Positions 29,398 to 40,400 of a stretch of DNA of 64,000 nucleotides are shown here, piece by piece. Under the pieces are notes generated by a model, which did no database searches, was not told the origin of the DNA, and saw only the letters and a program-made list of their open reading frames with translations. Position 1 is the first letter of the stretch. Each line of letters starts with the position of its first letter. The DNA comes from Elephas maximus indicus (lineage: Eukaryota; Chordata; Mammalia; Proboscidea; Elephantidae): assembly GCF_024166365.1 (NCBI RefSeq), contig NC_064819.1:208593293-208657292 (forward strand), given 5' to 3'. Both the position numbers and the translations under genes were made by a program.

Positions 29398-29862
29398 TGT
29401 TCTAAAAACAGTTATTTTCAATTGTCTCATATGCACGCGCAAATTGGACAATGAATAAGGAAGGCCGAAGGGGAATTGATGCATTTGAATTATGGAGTTG
29501 GCAAAGACAATTGAATATACCATGGACTGCCAGAAGAAAGAACAAATCTGTCTTGGAAGAAGTACAGCCAAAATGTTTCTCAGAAACAAGGATGGTGAAA
29601 CTTCGTCTCACATACTTCGGACATGTTATCAGGAGGGACCCATTGCTGGAGAAGGACATCATGCTTGGTAGAGGGTCAGCAAAAAAGAGGAAGACCCTCA
29701 ATGGGATGGATTGACCCAGTGGCTTCAACAATAGGCTCAAGCATAACAATTGTGAGGATGGTGAAGGACCAGGCAGTGTTTCATTCTGTTGTACATAGGG
29801 GTCGCTGTGAGTCAGAACCTACTTGATGGCACCTAACAACAACAACAACAACAACAACAACA
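29398..29862 (+). mobile_element. RTE LINE 3' end
   Basis: Starts near TTTTCAATTGTCTCATATGC and ends in about 11 AAC units (29833-29862), the longest AAC tail in the window. Confidence 0.9.
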
Positions 29863-30778
29863 GGCACTGGCAATTGTCCAGCCATCTTGCCCCTTAATCA
29901 GGCTTCGGTTGTCACACAACATTTTTTTTTTTTTCTGTAAGCATACAGGTACAATGTCAATTGCTGAGGTCCTCATCATTATCCCAGTTGTAAAGGATAA
30001 TCAGTGACTAAATAGAAATTGTATTTTCAAATTAGTCGATAGCAATCATATATCCAATTCAAGTTACACTCACACTTTAGGGAAAATACCAGTATAATTT
30101 TAAACTTATTAGTCAATTGCTACCAGTGTGACCTTAGACAATTCTCTTACCTTGTTTTTCTCTTCTGTAATCTAACTCCTAAGGTGAATGAGAGGACTAA
30201 GTTAGCTAGCATATAGGAAAGAGACTTATTAGCATAGTGCCAGGGAGAGCGGCCTCTCAAACAGAAATTAAAATGTTAAATACAGTATATATTACATGTC
30301 CTCCTCCCCATTTTGGTTTCGTTACTTACTAGGTTTGTTGAATCCAGTTACAAATGGCAAGAGCCACAGATGGGGGTCTCCTTTTTCCCTTCTTGCAACA
30401 AACTTTAGAAACATTTAGAGCCTTTTTTTTTTTTTTTTTTTAATAGAACAGGACCCTAGTTTGTATCATGCACACTGGAGTTTCAATTCCAAGTCAAGCA
30501 CAGGGCTGCAGTAAGTGAGGCAGTAGCTGGACCTTTACTTCCCCAATAGTGACATCCTATTTTGTATTACAACAAGGTAATTCCTAAATGATCACAGAAC
30601 AACTTCATGGCGTGGTATTTTGGCTTTTGGAAAATGATGCGTATCAGATGAAAAAAGGATGAGAATTTGATTTTATACATTTTAATTTTGAGTCACTCTT
30701 GGTATTAGAAGATATCGATGACTTCCAGCGCCAGCAAACACCTCCATGGTGACAGACCCTGAGGCAGAGGACCCAGCT
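29863..30778. other. Intron DNA, no gene seen
   Basis: AT-rich, with a T-run at 30424-30441. Nothing recognisable. Confidence 0.5.
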
Positions 30779-31140
30779 ATTATGGGTTAAATTGTGTCCC
30801 TCCAAAAGTTATGTTGAGTCCTAACGCTTATACCTATAATTATGGCCCCATTTGGAAATGCGGACTTTCTTTTGTTATGCTATTGAAATCATACTAGAGT
30901 TGGGGTGTCTTGTGAAAAGAGCAAAATAGACACAGACAAACAGAAGCGGAAGAGACTATGTGAGGAACTGTCTAAAGGCCAAAGAATGCCCGGGCCTGCC
31001 GGTAAGGAAAGGTCATTTTCCAGAGCTGTTGCCCTGATTTGGATTTCTAGCCTCCCAAACTGTGGGACAATAAATTTCTGTTCTTTAAAACTACCCAATT
31101 TGTAGTGTTTTTGTTATGGTGGCCCTAAAAAACTAAGACA
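30779..31140 (+). mobile_element. MLT1-like LTR
   Basis: TATTATGGGTTAAATTGTGTC through TGTGGGACAATAAATTTCTG to AAAAACTAAGACA. A second LTR-like tail (GCAATAAATAACTAATACAC) follows at 31141-31252. Confidence 0.75.
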
Positions 31141-31456
31141 TCTATTCAGCCATGCCTAGATTCCTGGCTCACAGAATCTGTGAGATAACGTTTGTTGTTT
31201 TACACTACTGTTTTCACATAATTTGTTACACAGCAATAAATAACTAATACACACTGCGATAGGCTCCACATAGCAAAGATCGAGGGAAATGCTGCATATT
31301 GTTTCCCCCGCTAGGAGATTCAACGTAAACGTTAGTGTACAAATGTTTGAAAATTTTCCACAAAATAGAAACATGTTTAATTTTGTTCAGTCAATCATTT
31401 CCAAAGCATATTTAACCACAAATCTGGATTTTCTGGGGAAACACCTATTTATATTT

Positions 31457-31890
31457 TAGACAGATAGCTGCCATTGAGTCAACTCCAACTCTTGACGACC
31501 TTGTGTACAACACAACGAAAAGTTGCCTGGCCCTGCGTCATCCTCACTATCACTGTCATGTTCAAGTTTTTCACTGTGGTGGTTGTACCAGTCCAGCTCA
31601 CCAAGGGTCTCCCTCACTCTTGCTGGCCCTCTGCTTTGTCAAACGTGATGTCCTCCTCCAGCAGTTGGTCCCTCCTGCTGAAATGTCTAAAGCCAGTGGT
31701 CAGACGATGCTGTTTTGTGACCCATAATGTTTTCACTGGCTAATTTTTACAGGTAGACCACCAGGCCTTTCTTCCTAGTCTGTCTTAGTCTGAAAGCTCA
31801 GCTGAAACTTGTCCACCGTGGGTGACCCTCCTAATATGTGAAGTTGCATCATAGCAACACGCAATCTACCACAGAACAAAAAAGTGACAG
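31457..31890 (-). mobile_element. RTE derivative with both ends and no coding part
   Basis: On the - strand the RTE 5' end (31890 down to about 31699, including GACTAGGAAGAAAGGCCTGG) is joined directly to the RTE 3' end (about 31698 down to 31457, including GCAGGAGGGACCAACTG). About 2.7 kb of coding sequence is missing. The result is a 430-bp non-autonomous element of SINE-like size. Confidence 0.8.
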
Positions 31891-32519
31891 ATGGGTCCTT
31901 TATAGGACTCCTATTTGGAATAAGAAATCATTCCCTTTAAAATGGTAATTGCCAGCAGACACTTCTCCCTGGGCTGAGTAGCTAATCAGCCAATTTGATA
32001 TCTTAGGTAATGGAAATAATCCTGTGGAAATGATGTAGTTATATGATCTACTGTGCTCATATGTTTAAGCCCGCCAGCAGTGACAGCTACTTTTCTTTCT
32101 GTAATGTTCAGCTCATTGTGTAACTCAGTAATCCCTTAACACAGAGGAAAATAACAATCTTGGAACTTGCTAAATAAAAATCCCTTATGTTGGCTTTTGG
32201 AGAGATTTCATATAACAACAGCTGGGCATCTTATGAAACTAAGGATTTGTTTTGATTTAATGTTGATTCAGAAGGAGATACTTAATTTCTCACATTGCCA
32301 CAAAGTTTTTATCTGAACAACCCATTATCATACTGCACTTTCCCAAGATACATCATGGTCTTGCTTTATACGTGAAGAACCTGAGGTTCAGATATTAAAT
32401 TACTTGTAACATTTCTATTCTGGAGGGACGGAGCAGAGATTCAAATCCGATAACTATGTCATGCTACCTTTCTATCATATTTCTAAAAATGTTTATGTAC
32501 ATGTTTTCCCAATATAATC
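31891..32519. other. Intron DNA, no gene seen
   Basis: No recognisable repeat or exon. Confidence 0.5.
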
Positions 32520-33000
32520 ATTTTAAAAACATGCTTCTCAAGAGAAGGTCCTGGATAGAATGGGAAAAAAATGTAGAACAAAACACAAATTCCTAAAAAA
32601 GGCCAGACTTACTGGACTGATGGAGACTAGAGGAACCCCCCAGAATATCACCCTAAGACACCCTTTTAACATGGAACTAAAGCCACTCCCAGAGGTCTCC
32701 TTTCAGCCAAATAATAGACTGGCTTATGAAATAAACAATATCATCCATGAGGAATGTGCTCCCTTAAACAAACGATGATAGGAGACAAAATGGTCAATGT
32801 TTATCCAACAGCAAAGGTGAAAAGGCAAGGAAGGGCAGGGAAGCTAGATAAATGGGAACAGACCAAACAGCATGGAAACAATGAGAATGCTGACACATTG
32901 CAAAAATCATAGCCAATCTCATGGAAACAATTAGTACAAAAATTGTTAAATGGAACCTAATGTGCTGTGTAAACTTTTACCTAAAACATATTTAAAAAAA
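32520..33000 (+). mobile_element. L1 3'-UTR fragment, sense
   Basis: Contains AAGGCCAGACTTACTGGAC, CAAATAATAGACTGGCTTATG and TAAACTTTTACCTAAAACAT, the sense strand of the L1 3' UTR also present at 3365. Confidence 0.7.
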
Positions 33001-33586
33001 TTAAAAATATGCTTCTATCTCACTGAATGTAATATGAGTAGAAGCACTAGAGACATTTTTGTCTTATTCTCGAATTCTTCTGACTCTCCAGTAAAGTTTT
33101 CTTCAGCTACTCAAGGCCACATGGTTATCTTCTTTGAATTTATAGCCACACGTGGTTGGAAGAAACCTGAGAAATTTTTGATGCTTGAATCCCAGCTAGA
33201 ATATCACTGAGAAGTGGTTATCCAACTTGTGTTTTAATATCTTTAGTAATGAATGAGACCTCCTGAGAGAGATAAAGCTGCTGACATGATGTGTTTTTCC
33301 ACTTAGATTGAGCCAAAATCTGCCTCTGACCTCACTCATTGTTCTTAGTTTCATCTTCTGGGGATTCACAAACCATGTGTAATTGATTTTATATATGAGA
33401 AAAGCCTTCATATAGTTGATGTGTTTGTGTATATAGTGTGAGAAAGGGGTCCAACTTCTTTTTTGAACAGATAATCTGTTTTATATAAATGGAAAAGTCC
33501 ATTCTGTCCCCACTGATCTGCCATCCATCAAGTGTCTATGTATTTTGGAACTTCTGTTTCACTGGTTTATTTGTCTGTCTCCATTC

Positions 33587-33642
33587 TAATACCATTATCC
33601 TTTTTGAATCCCTTTCTGGATTCAAAAAGGATAATGGTATTA
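33587..33642. repeat. Perfect hairpin, 25-bp arms and 6-base loop
   Basis: The arm 33587-33611 and its exact reverse complement 33618-33642 flank CTTTCT. The surrounding sequence (33420-33760) looks like a diverged antisense L1 fragment, so the perfect palindrome is younger than its context. Confidence 0.95.
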
Positions 33643-33777
33643 TAGAATTCTTACTGCTGTATTCATAAGCAATGTTCTTGTAATTTTCCTTCCTTGTACT
33701 CTCCTGAGTTTAGTTATCAACGTTATACTAAGTTCATGAGATGGATCAAGAATTTTAGTAGATTGTATCTTTACAAA

Positions 33778-34147
33778 TATTCCATTCCTCTGTTTGAGGT
33801 GGGATTATAGTTTTCTATCCTGTCGAGCTCAGGCATGGCAATATGACATACTTTGGCCAATGAATGTGAGAAGAAGTGACATGTGTCGTTTCCAGGTATA
33901 AATTTAAAGAGTCAGCATATGATTCTTCTTGGTCATTTTTCCATGCTTCTAAGAGCATAGAAGTCTGTGTTTATATGGAGTCTCCATTAACCTAGCCCCC
34001 CACCTAACTACGAAAAGCAGAGCCCACTTGTCAATCTTCAATGGTCACACATAACTAGCTATAAATAGACTTTGTTGTTTGAAGTTCCTGCTTTTTTTTT
34101 TTTTTTCCTGATTGCTAACATAGCATAACCTAGCTGATATAGAAATT
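33778..34147 (+). mobile_element. MLT1-like LTR
   Basis: CTATCCTGTCGAGCTCAGGC, GACATACTTTGGCCAATGAA, AGCATAACCTAGCTGATATAG, followed by internal-type wording GAAATTGGTTCCAGGAGTGG. The DNA from 34148 to 35680 may be MaLR interior, but I see no clear gag. Confidence 0.6.
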
Positions 34148-35687
34148 GGTTCCAGGAGTGGAGTGCTGTCATAAAAACAGCAATGCGTTCTAAATTATAT
34201 GGCATCGAAGTCTAGTCTTGTAGCATGAAACTGTCATTGGACACTTGGAAAGATGCAACTCATGTTATGTAGTGGGAAAAACACTGTAAAACTGTAATCT
34301 ATAATAACTCGAAGTTCAGATCATGTGTCTAATGAGTTTGTGCTTTAGGCAAAGAGGTAAAAAAGGTGTTATTGGGATGAGCTTATCAGTACTGGCTGTA
34401 TTTACCAAGATATTACAAGAATAGAGGAGCTCAGAAAATATTTGACTGGTTTGCAAGCAGGAATGAAAAGGAACTTAGAGAGCTCTCAAACTCAGGGACT
34501 TGCAAGGTTGGAAGATACAACTGATTCACATCATCACCTAGTTAAAAAAAAAAAAACTGAGAAGAACTTTGAGCAACAAATCTGCTTAAAACCCTTTCAA
34601 GGTCGGATTATTTTCTGCTTTGAATTTTTTTTTTGGGGGGGGTGGGGGATACCATATGCTTTCATTAACGGAAGCATGCTGAGTCATGGAGTATGTTTAA
34701 ATTTTTAGTTGGAAATATGGATTTGAGAAATATTATCTGGAACTACATGGTTACCACAGAATATTTAAGGTTCTTGAACCCTATAATTAGTGGTTGCCCA
34801 TCTTTACCACTGGCCCTTGGTTGCTGATGTTTTTCATGGTACCTCCCATTAGGTTACATGGGGAACCTCTGGTTTTCCAAATATGACAGAACAAAACCAA
34901 ACCAAACCCACCAGGGCTCCCTAACTATCACACAGAAACCATAAATATGCTTACAAGGCTTATTTAAGGATACAAAAGCCAAGAGACAAGATTTTTACCC
35001 AATCACACTTCCTGGTTGCACTGACTTACTTGCAAGTCTCATACCCCAGCTACTTTGCTTCAACTAACATTTCTTTCACCTTTTTCCATTACAAAAGTCC
35101 CCACTGGAGGGCAGCAAATACTTTCAGTGGTATAAGTATACTACCAAAAAACCTGAGAGCTGGAAAAAGTGAGTGGTACACCATAGATACCATGGACCAT
35201 GTTAAAATTCTCTTTAGTGGCAAGGGCCAAGTCAAGAGTATGGCTATGTCGCCATTGTTAGAATTTCTGAATGGAATAAAGTGGCACCCCAGAAAATATT
35301 TTACTTGGAAAAGTAACTCAGGAAAAGAAGACTTAGGGTGTGGCTCTTCCTAAGTAAGCCTGATAGGTTCAAAACACCTGCAATTAAATTCAGAGAGAGA
35401 GAAAAAAAAAATCTCTAAACAACTGTGGCACATAGAACTGCCTGTGACAAAATAAATAATTTGAAATAGATCTTGAGATTATTTTGCCAAAAGAATCACC
35501 AACATGGACTAAAACAAACTGTACTTGTTTGAAATGAAATTTATCATTGGGCCCCAGCCTTCTGCAGCAGGATTTCAGAATTACTATAAACTAGCTCTTC
35601 TATATGTCTCTTGTTCTTCCCCTTTACAGCTGGGAATATTTATTGCAGTTATCCTTTCCCTGTTCCAGCATTATATATAGGTATATA

Positions 35688-35745
35688 TACAGTATGTCAC
35701 TATTAGTCTGAATTGACTCAATGGCACTGGGTTTGGTTTTTGGAT
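35688..35745 (+). mobile_element. AfroSINE 3' fragment
   Basis: TCTGAATTGACTCAATGGCA and GGGTTTGGTTTTTGG only. Confidence 0.65.
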
Positions 35746-35942
35746 ATAGTATGTAACAACAAGCACCTTCTAGTTCATAGGTCTTTGGATCAAGAGGAAC
35801 TATATCTGGACCTATAGAAACCATTGTGACTCATTCTTATCTTCTGGAATCTGAGTTCAAAATATTGATTAGATGTAACTTTGGGGTTGTCTCCCTTAGG
35901 GAGTGTATTCTGCATGTGGGAGAGCAAGGGAATTGACCCAAA

Positions 35943-36481
35943 AGGTGAATTGTGATAGACTGTATTCCTGTTTATGTGCTTGTATAATTCCCTTTAGCAT
36001 GGGCTGGACCTAGTGACTTGCTTCTATCTGATAAAATATAGTAAAAGTGATGGGATGTCACTTCTGAGACTGAATTATAAAAATACTGTGGCTTCCCTAT
36101 TGTGTACCCTCCCTTGCTTTCTCACTTGCTCACTCTGATGAAAGCCAGTAGCTATGGGTAAGCTGTCCTGTGGAGAGGATCACATGGCAAAGAAATGAGG
36201 GAGCTCTCCATCCACCAGCTACTGAGAACTGAGGCCCTGAATCCAACAGCCCGTGAGGAATTGAGTCCTGCCAACAACCATGGGGATGAGTTTCAGAGCC
36301 TTCAGATAAGACTGCAGTCCTGACCAGCACCTTGATTCTGCCTTCTGAGAGACCTTGAGGCAGAGGTACATCTACGCTGCATCTGAACTCCTGATTCTCA
36401 GAAGCTTTAAGATAATAAATGTTTGTTATTTTGCACTACTAAATTTTGGGGCAATTTGTTATGCAGCGATATTTAACTAAT
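35943..36481 (+). mobile_element. MLT1-like LTR
   Basis: TTGTGATAGACTGTATTCCT to AGATAATAAATGTTTGTT and TTGTTATGCAGCGATATTTA. Abuts an antisense AfroSINE at its 3' end. Confidence 0.75.
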
Positions 36482-36692
36482 AAAACCAAAACCAAGCCAG
36501 TTGTCATCAAGTCTATTCCAATCCTTGATGACCCCATGTGCTACAGAGTAGAACTGCTCCATAGATTTTTCAAGGCTGTGACTTTTCGGAAGCAGATCAC
36601 CAGGCCTTTCCTCCAAGGCACCTTTGGGTGTGTTTGAACTGCCAACCTTTTTGTTAGTAGTCAAGCACTTAACTGTGCCATTTAGGGATTCT
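36482..36692 (-). mobile_element. AfroSINE, long type
   Basis: AAACCAAAACCAAGCCAGTTG to TTAACTGTGCCATTTAGGG, with the long-type body AGCAGATCACCAGGCCTTTC. Confidence 0.85.
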
Positions 36693-37033
36693 GAAGATAA
36701 CTAACACATTAGCCTAATTTTTCCTTACATCCTCTGACTTGTGTCCCCAAAAGATAGGCAGGGTGGAATAAGAAGTTTCTTCAAGCACTTCAGATTCTTG
36801 CTTTCTGGGGAATGAAAAAGTTAGTCTTCCTGGCTGATAAAAAATAACACCAATTCCTTAGTCATTAATAGCACTTCCTGAAATTTTTCTTTTTGCCCCC
36901 ATTTTCCTAGTAAAGTAAAAGCAACTCTGATTTGGATTCAGATTTGGACGAGGGCAGGATACTTACAATAATTTGCCATTCATGAACTTCCTGTGTGTAT
37001 TTGTATGGATTATCTTTCATGAACCTATATATG

Positions 37034-37233
37034 TTGTTGTATGCCATTGAATTGATTCCAACTCATAGCTACCCTATAGAGCAGAGTAGAACAGCCCCTT
37101 AGGGTTTCCTAGGCTGTAATCTTTATAGGAGCAGATTGCCAGATCTTTTCTCCTATGGAGTGGCTGGTGGATTCGAACCACAGACCTTTTGGTTAGCAGC
37201 CAAGCACTTAACCATTGCACTACCAGGCCTTCT
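37034..37233 (-). mobile_element. AfroSINE, long type
   Basis: GTTGTATGCCATTGAATTG to CATTGCACTACCAGGCC, with GGCTGTAATCTTTATAGG in the body. It ends 76 bp before the probable acceptor of the first ECT2L coding exon. Confidence 0.85.
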
Positions 37234-37374
37234 TTGAAATATATGAATTCTAAAAATGAATTGATGTAATTCCTGTAAGGACAACATTAATATATTGGCT
37301 GTTTCCAGGTGACCTTAAATATCTATTGAAATGAACCTGTAGTTTCTGAGACTGAAAGAAAATCATTTGCTGAG

Positions 37375-37476
37375 ATGTCATTTGGGGAGTCTCCCGGGAA
37401 AACCCTGGAAATGGAGAGCTTCCACACAAGATTCAGTGCCTGGACACCTTTTAGCAACAAGTCATTAAATAGACAG
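37375..37476 (+). CDS. ECT2L: ECT2L coding exon 1
   Basis: ATG with G at -3, 34 codons ([16 protein letters not shown] ... FSNKSLNRQ), donor GACAG|gtgagt, phase 0. The exon probably begins at 37309 after GGCTGTTTCCAG, leaving 66 bases of 5' UTR; that upstream edge is a guess. Confidence 0.92.
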
Positions 37477-40400
37477 GTGAGTTATACACTCTAGAATAAG
37501 ACAAATTTAACTTATATGTTTAATTTTACTCTGATCTAGAGGGTCTCATGTTGCCATATTTTAAAAAAATTCTCTAAAGAATTTCATTTTTGACTCTGTT
37601 TCTTTAAGCAAAAATAAACCTAGATTTGTCTGCCTCAAAGACAGTCTCTTCTCACTCAACTCCTACTTTACAAGAGGCTCACGACCTGTCACTCCTTTCA
37701 CTCTATATCCCCAGGATCAAAATGGAGACCTGCAGGACACACACTGGGTTGCTGTGATGGGGGAGGAGAGAAGAGAAACGTGCTTTTGGTGGTGGTGGTT
37801 GGGAGGGAATATTAAGGTATATTTCTCAGTGTGCTTCCTTCATCCTCTCTTCCCTCTTAAGCCAACTGTACGGTTCCATGTGGCCTGAGGGTGTCCCCTC
37901 CTTTGAAAAATAATGCAGGAAGTGGTCACTGAATGGCATAGGGCAGTTCTGCCAGACCTTAATGGAGAAGGCCAGCTGGGTCCTTAGAGTTCACATGTAG
38001 TTCAGGCCTGTTCACAAAGGAAGGAGACTAGCCAGGGCTGGGGCTAAAGCCTGACCTGGTAATAAATGCATTGAGCTTGTGTATGTTCATTTGAGCAAAG
38101 CTGGACTGAAATGCAGGTTTGGGGGGATGCAGGTTGTTGGTGTTTGTCTTTTCTGAGACACAATTACAATGGCTACTTAGCAATATTTATGGACTTTCAG
38201 TTGGGCAAGTTCTATGAAGATTCAGGGCTGTGGGTTAGTAAAATAATAACCTACCTCAAATGGTCCTGTTTTCACAATGAAATGAACGTAGCCTGTATGT
38301 GTTTTCAAGATTAAATGTATGGAATATGTATTTCCCCAGGCCACATTAAGTAGAAACAAGAGCCAGGAATCATTACCTCTTTGTTTTCCGGAGAGGGCCC
38401 TCTGTAATTACATCCCCTGACAACCTTTCCCACCAGCCCACCCGACAAGCCCAGGCACGTCTGTATCCCAGGATAAAAACAGTTTAAGCTGACGCAGAGA
38501 CCCCCACTACATATGTGAAAGTGCTTTGTTAACTTAACGTGCTGTGCAAACATTAGCTGTCAGATTGTTAGCAGATTGCCTCAGGATTGCTTAGCAACTA
38601 GGACTATATTGCACTGTATAGCAAAATGTTTTTTGTTCTTATAGCTCTTTCAGGAAAGAGTTGCCCTTATAAGTCATTGGTTTGACCTCTGGACTAACAA
38701 GCAACGCCGAGAATTCTTATTCACGATTTTTTTACGATGCACTAAGTCACAATTAAGGTAAAAGTAGCCTGATGACACAGTTATCATTGTTTCCTAAAGA
38801 AAATAAAATTCAGTAAAATGCTACATAACATTTAAGGGTTTTTCCTCCCTAGGAAAAAAAATTAAGCGATTGGTATTTTAAAGTCTACAGTCAGGCTCTT
38901 CAAGTGCTGCTTCTTCCTTGGGGGTGAAATGAAGCTTTGGGGGTCTTTAATACCTCCATGCCACGGAGGGCTTTTTAGCTTTTGCAAAAACTTGTAAATT
39001 GCTTTAGCCACTGAATTTTTAATATTCTGTTAGTACAGTCCATTCTCCTTGGAACTACCAGACAGACACTATATCCCAAATGGATGTCTGGTACATACCG
39101 TAAGTGTTCCATAAATATTTGTTAAATGAATGGCTAGATCTGAAAATACATGAGAAGTGATGCCGCCAACACATTTAGGAATATGGGCGAGACTTGTATA
39201 ACAGTGGTCCATGATTGTGGATAGGTCCTTGCTCTAATCCTTCTTGTTGCCACTTGTGGTTATGCTTGTAATTTACTTTGAAACACTTCAGCACAGACAG
39301 TGTGACATTTGACTGTGTTAGCTGAAATTATACCTAGAGGCAGACAGTACCCTGATCAGGAATTTATACTCCAAAGTATTATTTAGCACAATATTGGAAA
39401 GGTCATAGTATCTTCATTATCACCACTTTACTAATAAAACCAAAACCAAACTCATTGCCATTGAGTCGATTCCTATTCATAATGACCCTGTAGGATAGAG
39501 TAGAACTGCCCCATAGGATTTCCAAGGAGTGGCTAGTGGATTCGAACTGCCCTCCTTTTGGTTAGTAGCCGAGCTCTTAACTACTGCGCAACTGGGGTTC
39601 CACTTTACTAATAACATAGGAAATATCAGAAATTAGTTGTTATCAGAGCAATCAGTGACTTGTTAACTAGTCAGATGAATGTTAGAAATAGGCTGTCTTT
39701 GGTAAAATTAAAAAAGTATTCAAGATGTCTGGGTTGGCAAAAATATTCTAGAGAACTCTCTGGCATGCCTATACCTTATAGAAGAATTCAGCCAAGCCTG
39801 TAGCAGGTGCCTGTCAGGATAGTGCTGTAGGCTTCATCTCCAAATAAACAACCTTGTGTCAGACTGGAAGACTCCTGGTAGCCTGAGGTCAACAACAAAG
39901 ACAACAGAATTCTGTTTCTGGACTATCATTTGAATTGAATGAAACTTTGACCCAAAAGGCAGAGAGCTGGGACTTCACTAAGCCTACAGAGAAGACTGCA
40001 TGGAGTGATTTGGGCTTATTATATTTGTTTGTTGCTGTTGTTAGGTGCCATTGAGTCAGTTCCATCTCATAGCAACCCTATGCACATCAGAATGAAACAC
40101 TGCCCGGTCCTGCGCCATCCTTACAATCGTTATGCTTGAGCTCATTGTTGCAGCCACTGTGCCAATCCACCTCATTGAGGGTCTTCCTCTTTTCCGCTGA
40201 CCCTGTACTCTGCCAAGCATGATGTCCTTCTCCAGGGACTGATCCCTCCTGACAACATGTCCAAAGTATGTAAGATGCAGTCTTGCCATCCTTGCTTCTA
40301 AGGAGCATTCTGGTTGTACTTTTTCTAAGACAAATTTGTTTGTTCTTTTGGCAGTCCATGGTATATTCAATATTCTTCACCAAGGCCACAATTCAAAGGC

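Noticed and set aside
29827-29862. AAC repeat as a CRISPR-like or satellite array
   Set aside because: It is the 3' tail of an RTE insertion; no spaced repeats exist anywhere in the window.
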